From the NCBI GenBank assembly GCA_035771165.1, contig JAWNZC010000372.1:1735001-1799000 (forward strand): a stretch of 64,000 nucleotides of DNA, written 5' to 3'. The notes below the pieces were generated by a model. That model had not been told where the DNA came from, searched no databases, and saw only the letters and a list, made by a program, of their open reading frames with translations. Of the stretch, positions 1-9,480 are shown one piece after another. The translations under genes and the position numbers were made by a program. Source of the DNA: Paragorgia papillata (Eukaryota > Cnidaria > Anthozoa > Scleralcyonacea > Coralliidae). Numbering within the stretch: the first letter of the stretch is position 1; each line of letters starts with the position of its first letter.

Positions 1-177
1 AAAGCGGTTTCTGTCTTTACGAATTATTTGATAGTTGAGAATTTTGACTGACTCATTCGGGATAGAGCTATCGAGCCTCGTTTCATTTATTGCTAAGAGA
101 TCAAGATTTTGATCTCTTATCCAAATACGCAATTCATCAATGTGACAAGGTAAACTTGTAATATTTAAAGAAGCCAT
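1..177 (-). CDS. LINE ORF2, start of APE-type endonuclease (cut by window edge)
   Basis: Read on the minus strand, an ATG at 177 opens 59 codons that run off the window without a stop. The peptide contains NITSLPCHIDEL, an acidic stretch DLLAINETRLDSSIP and ends KILNYQIIRKDR. The N-I-x-S-L opening and the E-T-R-L block are the first two conserved blocks of the apurinic-type endonuclease (EEP fold) that opens ORF2 of CR1/L2-like non-LTR retrotransposons; the glutamate of ETR is the metal-binding residue. The frame is also open upstream to about 243, so the start is not certain. It lies 78 bp downstream of ORF1 on the same strand, the usual ORF1-ORF2 order. Expected role: nicking the target site for reverse transcription. 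The reverse transcriptase would lie outside the window. Confidence 0.75.
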   Translation of the reverse strand, partial: MASLNITSLPCHIDELRIWIRDQNLDLLAINETRLDSSIPNESVKILNYQIIRKDRNRF

Positions 178-255
178 CTTAAAGCCTCTTAAATTAGGAA
201 TACTAGTCATATTAGCTAAAGGAGAAGAGTCACTGACCTCAGTTCCAACAGTATG

Positions 256-876
256 TCAATTTGTTTGAATCAGGTTTTTAAAATCTCTCGCTAGAAGTGA
301 AGTTCCATTACGATTTAAGTGAACCTTTCGACTGTTGAGGGATCCTTCGTTTAATGTTGGATGAGTGAGAAAGATTAGGTTTTTAGACTGACAGAAAGAA
401 AATAGCCCTTCGTTCGTTTGTTCTCGTTTATTGCTGGCTTCTTTAAAGTCACCACGCGGAGTTATTTCAGAAAAGGCAATCTTTGTGTTGGGGCATTCTT
501 TCTGTACCATAAAATATAGTTTTTCAACCTTTTTACAGATTTCTTCTGCCGTGTCTTTCTTCAAGTTGTTGGTTCCAATATGAATTATCAATTCATCTGG
601 TGCATTATTCAATGTAGGTTTGATATGGTACGACATGTCTTCAACCGTTGCTCCCGAGAAAGACTTGACAGTAACTCTTGTGGTTTCGTTGCTTAATCGC
701 CAACCCTCGATCCGAGAGATAACAGAGTCACCGACAATAACGGTGTTTCTCCGTTTTGGCTTGTTTGTAGAGCCCGTCTGGCTTTCGTTACCTGAATTAG
801 TTGTAGTTGTTTTCGGTGAGCTATCGGTCAAAAGACTGTTTGAATGGTTTTCATTTTGTTGATTATCTTTAGCCAT
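256..876 (-). CDS. LINE ORF1 protein, SGNH/GDSL-hydrolase type
   Basis: A 206-residue ORF without internal stops. Residues 1-40 are polar and low in complexity (many N, S, T, Q). The rest matches the SGNH hydrolase fold: block I VIVGDSVISRI (about 47-57) with the nucleophile serine in GDS, block III IHIGTNNL (about 98-105, usually GxND, here N-N), and a terminal VHLNRNG (about 186-192) holding the catalytic histidine, with L-N where D-x-x-H is commonest. Cnidarian CR1/L2-like LINEs often carry such an esterase-like domain as ORF1. The ORF2 endonuclease follows on the same strand. The ATG at 876 is the first in frame. The substrate is unknown; ORF1 is generally thought to bind RNA or membranes. 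Intact, so this LINE copy may be relatively young. Confidence 0.8.
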   Translation of the reverse strand: MAKDNQQNENHSNSLLTDSSPKTTTTNSGNESQTGSTNKPKRRNTVIVGDSVISRIEGWRLSNETTRVTVKSFSGATVEDMSYHIKPTLNNAPDELIIHIGTNNLKKDTAEEICKKVEKLYFMVQKECPNTKIAFSEITPRGDFKEASNKREQTNEGLFSFCQSKNLIFLTHPTLNEGSLNSRKVHLNRNGTSLLARDFKNLIQTN

Positions 877-1220
877 TGGAAAATTTTTAGAGTCTTTTCT
901 TTTCTTTTTGTTCTTTTGACCAACGAATTCGTTTAAATTAACTTAAAAAACGCTCAAAGGGGAAAATAAGATGACTAAGATCACATCACTCATTAAGCAC
1001 TTTATGTAGTGTTTGCTTCGTATGTTCTGCCCTGGATTATATGCGTCACATTGTGAAAGTGTAAGCTATATGTCAATTATATGTAGTCCCCAAGGAATAT
1101 GCAAAATCAATATCATTGATTGTTTGTTTCAACCGACACATTCTTGCTAGTTGTTACCCATTCGAGAGGTTGTTTAGATCTGCAAAAGGGCTCTCCATGA
1201 CCTATCGATCCCGATGAAAT
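877..1220. other. Non-coding stretch, probable LINE 5' UTR plus unassigned DNA
   Basis: No coding potential on either strand. The part next to 876 probably is the 5' untranslated region of the minus-strand LINE, but no element border (target duplication) could be picked out by eye. Confidence 0.3.
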
Positions 1221-2278
1221 ATGTTTAGTTGTCCGTATTGCGTCGAGTGTACTACAACTACATTTAAGAGACTTTTGCATCATCAAATTTATTCATAGCT
1301 GTGAACCCAATTTTTCAATAGCATGCAGACAATGCAATCAAACGTTTAGAAAATTCGAGTCTTTTGGATCACTAAGTGTGAAAACACAAAGAAAACGATG
1401 AAGGAAACACTGTCAACTTGGTAGGCATTGGGCCGGATGGAGGAATTGAAAACAATGGTGAAGGACCAACGAACGACGAATCAGCCGAAAACAATGAACC
1501 AGAAACCGACAAAAACTCCATTGAAAGTATGACATTCATTGCGCTATTCATATTGAAAAGAAAGGGAGAAAATCAACTCAGCCAGCAGGCCATAAATTCA
1601 ATCATGGATAATACAGAAGATCTGGTGGAACAAAGTTTAGACACGTTAAAAATGGAGTAAAATCATGTTTAACTGCAAACGGTATCGATATTGCAACTGT
1701 AGAAGGATTAAGTGACGTGCTGGAACAACCAAGCATGTTTTCAAGAGCAAGGGCGCCAATCGCTAGCCACTATCTACAAGTGAAGTATTTCGTAGAGCAT
1801 TTTAATTTTGTGGTAAGTTCTCATTGATAAGCTTACAGGGTTCCCAATAGGTATTAGAAGGGGCAAGCAGGGGTACATGATCATGCGCACCCCTGCATGA
1901 TCGAGCGTCGACGCATATAAAAAATTCTTTCATGAATCACTTATACGGCGTAAAGCCCTGTCACTCTTTGCATTGATATATCATTCAAACTCGTGCCGTG
2001 AAATAGTGTCGCTGTTGTCACACTACGCAATTAATTGCCCTTCCACAGATTTCCACAGTATGGATGGAACTCTTAAAGACTTTTGTGATGGTCAATATTC
2101 TAAACAGCATAAACAGCAACCATTGTTTGGGGAGACTCAACTCTGTCTTATTCTTCACTGTTACTATGATGATTTTGAAGTAACAAATCCTGTTGGTGCA
2201 AAAACCAAAAAACACAAATTAGGTATTAACATTAATGCACAAATTAATTTTGTATACTTAAGGGACATGATTGCGTAG
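1221..2278 (+). pseudogene. Degraded C2H2 zinc-finger exons of an uncharacterised multicopy family
   Basis: From the ATG at 1221 the plus strand encodes MFSCPYCVECTTTTFKRLLH, then, after a +1 shift near 1281, a second finger with ACRQCNQTF. Another shift and an in-frame TGA follow before a continuous acidic exon from about 1387 to 1814 (ENNGEGPTNDES, FILKRKGENQLSQ). That exon needs one more shift at 1655, runs to VEHFNFV and stops exactly at a GTAAGT donor (1815). A second block at 1973-2278 carries DGTLKDFCDGQYS and NPVGAKTKKHKLG. Together they resemble an uncharacterised family I recall from fish and cnidarian genomes, with N-terminal C2H2 fingers and a conserved NP-G-x-K-x-HKLG region; the function is not known. 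Four or more frame breaks make it a pseudogene. The retained splice donor argues against a processed retrocopy. Confidence 0.55.
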
Positions 2279-2445
2279 CATAGGGAGATAATTTCTTTCT
2301 GTTCGATTAGTAGAATATTTTCATTATCATCTGCATATATATTAGCATAACAACGAACAAGGCTGTTATAAACGTCGTGTCCTCGAAGTCAGTCGTCTTC
2401 TCGGACGTTACATTACGCACTGTTTATTAACTCACGCTAGCTGGT

Positions 2446-3087
2446 ATGTGCAACATATTTGACATGACCACTTCTCCATCAGAGAGCATAGAAGCCGACC
2501 ATGTACGTCGCCTGATTGCCAGCTCTATTGGAGATATCACGAACAGTATCGCTAGTGCAGTGGACGATCGATTAGTAGCTTTCTTCAAACGAGAGCTCAC
2601 TGGCGGTACATCTTCTACTACCGACAGTCACGCGAAGAAGTTGAAGTTAACGGATCAACCGCTTTTGAAGTCCGAAGGGAACAAACAGCAATTCGACCAT
2701 GAGCTTTCTGAAAGTACTGGAGAAAATAAGCATTTACCTCACTGGAACTACACAAGGTTAAGTATGTTTGAAGCTCATTCGTATATCGATAAGAGTGAGT
2801 GCGGCTGGAAAATCGTGAACGAGTACGTCGCCGATGAACTCGCCGACGATTCAGAACATGAAAAAAGGTTGTATCGTTCTGAGCAACGGGTACAAAGAAA
2901 GATACGTAAGACACGGCAAAGCACTCAATCGTCGCCAGGGACAGCAGTACGTGTCCCAGCACCACAGTCGCAGACCTTTCGACCTTCTTTCCTCGGCCAG
3001 GATACATTCCCTCCGCGTTCTTCGTCTCTTGGCCCGCTTGGACCTTGTTTTTTTTGTGGAAGACATTGCCACTTGCAGAAAAAATGA
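2446..3087 (+). CDS. DIRS-like gag-type ORF with CCHC zinc knuckle
   Basis: A 213-residue ORF. An N-terminal helical region (VRRLIASSIGDITNSIASAV) is followed by a nuclear-signal-like AKKLKL and KSEGNKQQFDH. A block around SECGWKIVNEYVADELADDS is typical of the first ORF of cnidarian DIRS-like elements. The end, CFFCGRHCHLQKK, gives C-x2-C-x4-H of a zinc knuckle; the last cysteine would follow the A-run at 3079, where a one-base slip sends the frame into a stop. Start chosen at the first ATG (2446); a second ATG lies seven codons on. Presumed role: RNA packaging. It is followed by the RT region of the same element. Intact apart from the terminal slip. Confidence 0.65.
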   Translation: MCNIFDMTTSPSESIEADHVRRLIASSIGDITNSIASAVDDRLVAFFKRELTGGTSSTTDSHAKKLKLTDQPLLKSEGNKQQFDHELSESTGENKHLPHWNYTRLSMFEAHSYIDKSECGWKIVNEYVADELADDSEHEKRLYRSEQRVQRKIRKTRQSTQSSPGTAVRVPAPQSQTFRPSFLGQDTFPPRSSSLGPLGPCFFCGRHCHLQKK

Positions 3088-3273
3088 CCTGAGCGGCCAG
3101 ACGCCCGACAGGCTCCAGTATCAACTCCTTTCAAGTATACAAAGCGGTGATGCGCAGTTACAAGCAGATGAATTACGAATAGATAAGTTAATTACATTTC
3201 TTGAGTGTCGGGGTAGTATTATCAAAGAAGGGGACCCCACGATGGAAGGAGTTTAAAACCCTGTTTATCGTTT

Positions 3274-3723
3274 TGGCGTGATAAATTAGACGCCATGTTA
3301 TTTGCTTGTAATGTTATTGAGCGAGGATATGTATTGCCATTTACGTCTATTCCCTCATGCGCGTTCCTGTTGAATAACAAGTCGGCTATTAATCACTCAG
3401 CCTTTGTTGACCAGTCAAGTGATAAGTTACTTACGATGAGATGGTATTTCTGAGCATGGTTCTCCTATTGTGGTCAATCCTCTGTCAGTACCAGTAGTCG
3501 CCGGGAAAAAGCTTCGTCTCGTGCTCGATTTGAGGCATGTCAACCCACATATTAATCTTAACAAATTTCGCAACGAAGATCTGCGTTCGCTATCTGAAGT
3601 GTTTCAGCAAGGCTTTTATTTTTTCACTTTTGACTTAGAATCGGGGTATCATCATATAGACATTTTTGAACCCCATCAACGGTTTTTAGGATTTAGCTGG
3701 AAGTTCGGATCTCAAATTAGATA
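3274..3723 (+). pseudogene. DIRS-like reverse transcriptase, N-terminal part
   Basis: The first stretch (about 3274-3448) reads WRDKLDAMLFACNVIERGY and continues to a polar tail. After a shift near 3450 it carries on as PIVVNPLSVPVVAGKK, RLVLDLRHVN, DLESGYHHIDIFEPH and FLGFSWKFG. The aspartate of FDLESGYHH is the first catalytic aspartate of the RT palm. The frame runs to 3724 only because the LINE insertion begins there. The remaining RT motifs are at 4770-5201. Confidence 0.65.
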
Positions 3724-4768
3724 ATAATAATAATATAATATTTAATATTTCTATTGCGCGATTTTACATATGTATATGATCAAGTGCGCATTACAATATA
3801 GAAGTTATTTACAAGATAGAATATCAATAAAATATTTACAAGATAAAATTATAATTAACAATTTTAATAATAAGCCTTCTTAAAAAGATGCGTCTTAATT
3901 AGCACTTTAAATTTAATAAAATTGTCCTCTTGGCGAATGTCAATTGGTAAACTATTCCAGAGCTTTGTCGCCGCAACTGAAAATGAACGATCGCCCAGAG
4001 TCTTCTTGGTTTTGAAAGTGGTTGGTTGTAATAATAGACCAGAGTACGAACGCAGACTATACTTGCATTGTTTCCTGATTGCAACTAAATCACAAATATA
4101 TTTCGGTGCAAGTCCATAGATTGCTTTAAATGTTATAATAATAATTTTAAAGTCAATTCTAAACTTAATAGGTAGCCAGTGCAAGGAATATAGGACTGGA
4201 GTAATATGGCAATATCTTGGTGTATGACTTATAAGCCTCGCAGCTGTGTTCTGAAGCCGTTGTAACTTGCTTAAATAGACTTCAGGTAAACCATATAATA
4301 AGCTGTTGCAATAGTCAATGCGCTGTATGACATAGGCATGAACCAGTTTCTGTGCTGTCTCTTCACTTAAATATTTCCTTATGCGCCTGATATTGTTAAT
4401 ATGATAGTACGCTGCTGAACACGTTTTATTAATATGAGTTCGAAGGTTTAGATTATTGTCGAACCATACTCCAAGGTTTTTTACCACAGGAACTTTCCCG
4501 ACTTCAGTACCTCCGATCATGATATTATTGATATCAACTTTAGCAAGCTGTGGGTTGGTACCAACAATCATGAATTCCGTTTTTCCATTGTTCATCCATA
4601 ATTTATCCATTACCATCCATGATTGAATGTCACGAATGCATAGCTCCATCGCTTTAACAGCCGATTGTTGACTTGCCTCAGAGTCTGGTCTAAACGATAT
4701 ATAAAGTTGCGAATCGTCTGCATAAGCATGAGCGTCAGGAAGATGATACTTGATCACTTCAAATAATT
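3724..4768 (-). mobile_element. 5'-truncated CR1/L2-type LINE inserted in the DIRS-like RT
   Basis: The minus strand carries the last third of a LINE ORF2 followed by about 140 bp of 3' UTR, with an AT-rich ATT/AAT microsatellite tail at 3721-3745, as expected at the 3' end of a CR1/L2-like insertion. The 5' end is truncated just upstream of the YADD motif, near 4768. The DIRS frame resumes immediately outside both borders. The UTR contains a GCGCATTACAA-like motif seen in related elements. Confidence 0.75.
3864..4768 (-). CDS. LINE ORF2 reverse transcriptase, C-terminal fragment
   Basis: About 300 residues without a stop. It opens in KLFEVIKYHLPDAHAYADDS: the YADD box is the RT catalytic motif. 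Thumb and C-terminal blocks follow: GKTEFMIVGT, NLGVWFDNNLNLRTHI, RIDYCNSLLYGLP, LQNTAARLI, LHWLPIKFRIDFKI and RSFSVAATKLWNSLP, ending KTHLFKKAYY. This block order is diagnostic of the CR1/L2/Jockey group. The reading frame continues a few codons past the element border to 4793 through DIRS sequence, so the first residues are not LINE. The endonuclease and RT fingers are absent, so the copy is dead on arrival. The second LINE tail at 30011-31070 has the same blocks but clearly different residues. Confidence 0.85.
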
Positions 4769-4769
4769 T

Positions 4770-5471
4770 ACATTTCGTTTTGAGTTTTACCATTCGGGTG
4801 TGGCAGCGCGTGCTACTTATTCACCAAAATGTTACGGCCTCTCGTTCGGCGTTGGCGTAGCATGGGCCATTATTGCCCATTGTTAATTCGTGTATATAGA
4901 TGGAATTTCAGGAGCTAGAGATTTGATAGCTGGAGAAGCCGCCAGTTTAATTGAGAGATTCCGGTCTGAAAGCAAATTAATCGAAGTCCCATTGGGAGTC
5001 AATGCAAGTCGGTGAGTGGCTGGGATTCTTGATTAACACCATAAGAATGACTTTTCAAGTCCCTCAGTCATCTCCGAATGTTGTTGTTAAGGATCTAGCC
5101 AGAGTTACCGGTCAAATTGTCTCAATGACCGTGGGATTGGGCCCAATTGCTACGCTGTTCACACGACAAATGTGTTTTCGCATTGAAAACAGGGTTTATT
5201 GACAAGAGTCGGGCAGCATGGAGCCAGCCCTTCTAGAGGAGCTTCGATTTTGGTTGCAGCATATACACGCCTTTAACGGCTATGCCATCTCTCGAAGTTT
5301 TTCGGCAACATCCGTAGTCTACAGCGACGCTAGTGGCACTGGATACGGAGGTTATTCGGTGCAGGTTAGTAACATATAATTCGGTAGGCGCCTGGTCTGA
5401 GAGTGAGTGGAAACTTAGTTCGACAGGTAGAGAGATGAAAGCAATACTCAACGTACTTAAATCGTTTCAGT
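4770..5471 (+). pseudogene. DIRS-like RT C-terminus and RNase H
   Basis: The plus strand after the LINE reads LPFG, SACYLFTKMLRPLVRRW, then RVYIDGISG (the palm Y-x-D-D equivalent, here one D short), GEWLGFLINT and LARVTGQIVSMTVGLGP, the usual DIRS connection region. RNase H follows after a frame change near 5201: VVYSDASGTGYGGYSVQ with the catalytic aspartate in SDAS, then SESEWKLSSTGREMKAI with the E of the RNase H active site. Open segments are joined by at least three frameshifts. The end at about 5471 coincides with the start of an unrelated helicase fragment. Confidence 0.65.
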
Positions 5472-6148
5472 AACTGCGACTTTCCACTGCGACTGGCTGC
5501 TGCTAAGACTGTACATAGATCTCAAGGTGATACTCAAACTGAAATTGTTGTTAACCTTGACACTCGAAGAGCAACTCCCCGCATACATTATGTTGCATTG
5601 AGCCAAGTAACTACGATTGAAGGATTATATGTCACTGACCTTTGTGAAGAAAACTTTTCAGTTGATCCTAAAGTTGTAACTGAAATGGAAGAGTTGAGAA
5701 CAGAAAGAAGCCTCCAACTTTGTATCTCTCCATTGTACAAAATAAATGACAACTCAACTTTTAAATTGTGTTATTCAAATGCGCGTTCACTCATAAACAC
5801 ATTCAAGATGTTTGTAAATGATCTCTCTAGCGATATAGCAGTATTTACAGAAACAAGATTCAATCAAATAGAGCCAAATTCAATGTAGACTGGCTCAGTG
5901 AAACAGATAGAAGACCTCTCTACAATGTAATGGTAAGGGACAATAGCTATTTACAATTAGTACCCAACTACACAACAGATAATAAAACTGTCATTGATCA
6001 TATATTCTGCAAACCCACTTATCAAACTGTAAATTCAGGGATATTAGAAACCTATTTTAGTGATCATAAAACAATTGGGTATCATTCAAATGAAGAGCAG
6101 ACAAATAATATTGCTATCTATACAATGTATTTAGAGACACAAATGTAA
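5472..6148 (+). pseudogene. Helentron-like helicase C-terminus fused to APE endonuclease
   Basis: An open frame from 5472 to 5888 starts in LRLAAAKTVHRSQGDTQ and RIHYVALSQVTTIEGLY, motifs V-VI of Pif1-type SF1B helicases of Helitrons. Without a stop it passes through LCISPLYK into KLCYSNARSLINTFKMFV and IAVFTETRF, the first two blocks of an APE endonuclease, so helicase and endonuclease are one polypeptide, the Helentron arrangement. A deletion removes the middle of the endonuclease. The C-terminal part continues in another frame (about 5890-6148) with TTDNKTVIDHIF and YFSDHKTI, the last holding the catalytic S-D-H. Rep and most of the helicase are missing. Functionally dead. It abuts the DIRS-like element on the left and a Penelope-like fragment on the right. 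Confidence 0.65.
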
Positions 6149-6159
6149 ATAAGATATGT

Positions 6160-6446
6160 GTTATATATAACCTTTTATATAATGATCATGAATACTAAAT
6201 ATTGGAGAGATTGCATAATAGCTGTTCACTTTTAAACTGCCATTTACAAGAAAAACTAATTATAAGAGCAGAATTTTTAAAAAATAACACTTTAAATATA
6301 AATATACAATTGAAAGAACGTTGTTTACAAGATCACCTGCGACAAATGTCAACAAATCTATATTGACAGTACTATTAGGAACTTACACAATAGAATTAGA
6401 GAACAGATGTCCAAGCAAGCGTCATCGGTGTATAAACACCTTATTA
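6160..6446 (+). pseudogene. Penelope-like element, GIY-YIG endonuclease part 1
   Basis: The frame through 6319-6446 reads NVVYKITCDKCQQIYIDSTI, then RNLHNRIREQMS and SVYKHLI. This is the GIY-YIG nuclease core of Penelope-like elements: VVYKITC is the GIY half and IYIDST the YIG half (D where G is usual), followed by the arginine and the R-I-x-E block. Weak coding remnants (EFLKNNTLNINIQL) precede it. The frame is cut at 6446 by the TIR element and resumes at 11006 in the same frame. The reverse transcriptase part is missing upstream. Confidence 0.65.
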
Positions 6447-6457
6447 CCCTTACGAAA

Positions 6458-6748
6458 AATTCCTATAGGATCCTATAGGAATTCCTATAGGAAATTTGAA
6501 TTCCTATAGGAATTCCTATAGGAATTAAATATTCCTATAGGAATTCCTATAGAAGCTAAATATTCCTATAGGAATTCCTATAGGAAATTTGAATTCCTAT
6601 AGGAATTCCTATAGGAATTATATATTCCTATAGGAATTCCTATAGAAGCTAAATATTCCTATAGGAATTCCTATAGGAAATTTGAATTCCTATAGGATGC
6701 TATAGGAATAAATTTTCCTATAGGAAAATACGCTTCCTATAGGAATTA
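6458..6748. repeat. Left subterminal palindromic array (TTCCTATAGGAA)n
   Basis: About 20 copies of the CCTATAGG palindrome, mostly as the pair TTCCTATAGGAATTCCTATA, separated by short AT spacers (AATTTG, TTAAATA, GAAGCTAAATA) that themselves repeat with a period near 60-70 bp. The right array at 10800-10994 is the mirror counterpart. Confidence 0.9.
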
Positions 6749-7809
6749 AAATTTGTGTTGGCCAAATTACAAAATAAATATTATTAGCAAACATTTTGGT
6801 CGTTGGTCTAAAATAATGTTATTTCCATACAAAAAGCAGTTGAGACACACCTGAAATTCCATATCAAGATAAAAATTGCCATTAGTTTGGTTTTTCAACC
6901 GCATTCCTCAGTATCAGACCATTGTCATAATTCCGAATTAATATGCGAGTGTAATTTTGAAACAGAATAGCATATCAGAATTCAGAAAGAAAGGCTACAT
7001 GTACAGGTAATAAAACTTCTGGCTTAAACAGCGCAGTCACCAGTGCAGCAATCTGGGGCAGAGGCTCCATCTAGCCAGTGTCGTACCCAGGTGCATGCAG
7101 CCACGAAACCGCGCAGATAGCGAGCACGCATTGATACTTGGGATAGCGTCATTTCATTTTCGATTCTCATCTCAGCGCGCCACGTTTGAAATTAGATGGT
7201 GTTTTGGCTTTTGAGATTCAAGCTATGGAAACGTTTGGTAATAAAAGACTTTTTGTTTGCGAAGAGATCAGGCAGACAGTCCTCACCGAAGTAACTACTT
7301 ACGGAAAGATTTAACTAAAAGCCATGAAAATCCAGTTGAACCAAGAAAGCCCTAGAAGCTTCTCTCGCACGTCGACGCACGAGGCTACGAGCAAGGTAAG
7401 AGATTGAGTATTTATCGTTTGTTTTCTACTGTCCTCCTTATTGTAATGTGAAATTTTCTTTGGCTCTCGTCAAATTTCCTGTTTGATTGTCCAATACAAA
7501 CCATTTTATACTGAAGTTAGTGTAGTTGAAGTCAATGTCATCTAGTTTTGACTCGTGAACATGGCGGTTGGAATCTCTTCTAAATTTAGTCAATTGTGGT
7601 TCCTAACAAACTCTCAAATCATTCTACCTTTTTTTGCCATTCTTTAGCCACCGTTGCTTTCATGATAAGGATTATCTTATGTAAAACTAAAGCATTCGAT
7701 CAGATTTTGAGGTAAAAGTTATTTGTGATTAGCGTATTTTCACTGAATCACAGGCAGAATTCATCATCATGAAATATTAAATTGTTGTTAACAGACTAAC
7801 AGTATGTTT

Positions 7810-7910
7810 TGTGTGTGTGTGTGTGTGTGTGTGTTTGTTTGTTTGTTTGTTTGTTTGTTTGTTTGTTTGTTTGTTTGTTTGTTTGTTTGTTTGTTTGTTT
7901 GTTTGTTTAT
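7810..7910. repeat. Compound microsatellite (TG)n(GTTT)n
   Basis: About 12 TG dinucleotides pass into about 18 GTTT tetranucleotides, ending in TTTA repeats. Repeat-derived reading frames on both strands here (KQTN or CLFV repeats) are not genes. Confidence 0.95.
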
Positions 7911-8145
7911 TTATTTCATATATTATTTTCTCTTGTTTTCTAGTGCATAGGGTAGAGTTACCTTGTTCAGTTGTGTTCAACCATTTAATTCAACTTGCTG
8001 TTTATATTGGTAAGTAAAATCCTTAAATAACCTTAATTCATATACTAGTAGTTTATTTATTGAGTAATGACATAATGATCTATTCCTATGTTGATATCTC
8101 AAAGTACTAATTACAGGTCATATATTGGTCTAACTGTATGTCTTT

Positions 8146-8366
8146 TATATATATATATATACAGTATATATATATATATATATTTAAAGTTCAAAGACTC
8201 AACAGGTTTGACTAACCATTTTATCTGAAGAGTACCACACAATATTTGTGGCACGAAACTAAATAGTAATAAAATGTCTAATCAAACCTGTTGATTCTTT
8301 GAACTTTAACTATAATATGCTCTGGATTCCCATCGAGCACTCTGCCAAAGGTTTTTACAACATCTT

Positions 8367-8404
<38 letters not shown>

Positions 8405-8506
8405 ACAATTAAATTATGAGCTCAAAATTTCTGAGTGAATAGTTGACGAGAGTGGACAGCATTTGCAATAGTACACTAGTAAGTTTCTGCTATATATATA
8501 TATATG
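8146..8506. repeat. (TA)n tracts flanking a 126-bp foldback MITE (8184-8309)
   Basis: AT dinucleotide tracts lie at 8146-8182, 8371-8402 and 8489-8506. Between the first two, AAAGTTCAAAGACTCAACAG at about 8185 pairs with the complement of the sequence at about 8278-8309, giving an inverted repeat of roughly 30 bp around a 60-bp loop. The TA-rich flanks suit a TA-targeting MITE, but they prevent a reliable target duplication call. Confidence 0.6.
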
Positions 8507-9480
8507 CATGCTAAAAACACAGATCACACATCTGGATATTTTAGAAAGTTGAACAGTTTGATTAATAAGACAAACTGATATAATACTAATAATATTCATT
8601 TGGTATAATTTTAGTGATATACAGATACTGCATATTCCTTATACCTTACTGAACATCCCTATATTCTAATTGTCTTCAAAATTATAAGAATTCTGCTAGG
8701 AAAGTAGAATTTTCTGTCCAAATTGTTTGTTCGGTAACTGCAATCTTGTACTTTGGAGGAATGTGACCTTGGGAGGGAATCTTACTCTTGACCCTGGGAA
8801 GCTAGTCAGCTAGTTAGTAGGTCATTACTGAGAGCCCATTTGTGATACAGTATATGATGGAAGATTAAGTCCTAAATATACTTTGTATATGTTTAATACT
8901 GTACATGTATTGACATTAATTTACACTGGACATGATTTTACTCTCTAAAGGGGAGGTAGCAATGGTATTGAGTCAAATGATTATTACCCATTCCTGCCTG
9001 AGCCAGCCAATAATGTCCCCTTTATTGTTTTACTATGTTTATCAGCAGATGATTCCTCAGACACCCTATTGTAGGCATCAATAGGTTAAATGGATTGACT
9101 ATTTAAACAAAGAAAAATCACAACAAAATCAAAATTTTAGCTTATAAATTGAAACTTTGAGTTTTGTTGCAAAGTGGTTAATGTATACCTTTAAATATTT
9201 GATTTAATTAAATATTAGTTAACAAATTGTTGAACTAATTTTCTCATTCTACAGGACTGGACTGGTACACATTGAGTGATGATGCGAAAGCCAACTTCTC
9301 AACGAAAGAAAAGGATTGTTGATCTCCAAGATGATTACACTGATGTTCCCTTGTGTCATTGCTGATTGGATTGTTAGAAAGTATTTGTGGTATATTGTAT
9401 TGTTAGTACAGTATTTGTGGTAAGTAAATTATCTGTAAATATTTTTGGTATAATATATAAGAATATTATTTATGAATTTT

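Larger units (their letters stand above)
2446..5471 (+). mobile_element. Decayed DIRS-like retrotransposon, split by a LINE
   Basis: Coding blocks run in order on the plus strand: gag-like ORF (2446-3087), RT fingers/palm (about 3274-3723), RT thumb region (about 4770-5201) and RNase H (5202-5471). The RT blocks have the DIRS flavour: RLVLDLRHVN, FTFDLESGYHHIDI, FLGFSW, then SACYLFTKMLRPLV. The LINE at 3724-4768 lies between RYF and the LPFG block; AGATA before it and TTTCGTTTTG after it rejoin into one reading frame, so it is a clean insertion. No tyrosine recombinase is seen; the element is cut off at about 5471, where a helicase fragment begins. Several frameshifts and stops, not autonomous. 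Confidence 0.7.
7200..9480 (+). ncRNA. Candidate spliced non-coding transcript inside the TIR element
   Basis: Three exon-like blocks carry consensus splice signals on the plus strand: exon 1 ends at GCAAG|GTAAGA (7395/7396), exon 2 spans 7944-8009 between TTTTCTAG and GTAAGT, and exon 3 begins at 9255 after TTCTCATTCTACAG. The first block follows a CG-containing region (7080-7190). Joined, the only early ORF is about 27 codons from 7324, so any transcript would be non-coding. No TATA box or poly(A) site is convincing. Splice consensus alone can arise by chance; RNA data would decide. Confidence 0.25.

Noticed and set aside
3922..4119. Plus-strand ORF opposite the LINE reverse transcriptase
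   Set aside because: Antisense shadow of a clearly recognised RT frame.
6458..6748. Regularly spaced palindromes resembling a CRISPR array
   Set aside because: No unique spacers of constant length, the palindromes are continuous, the region is a transposon end, and the genome is eukaryotic.
7777..8017. ORFs with KQTN or CLFV repeats
   Set aside because: Translations of the GTTT microsatellite.
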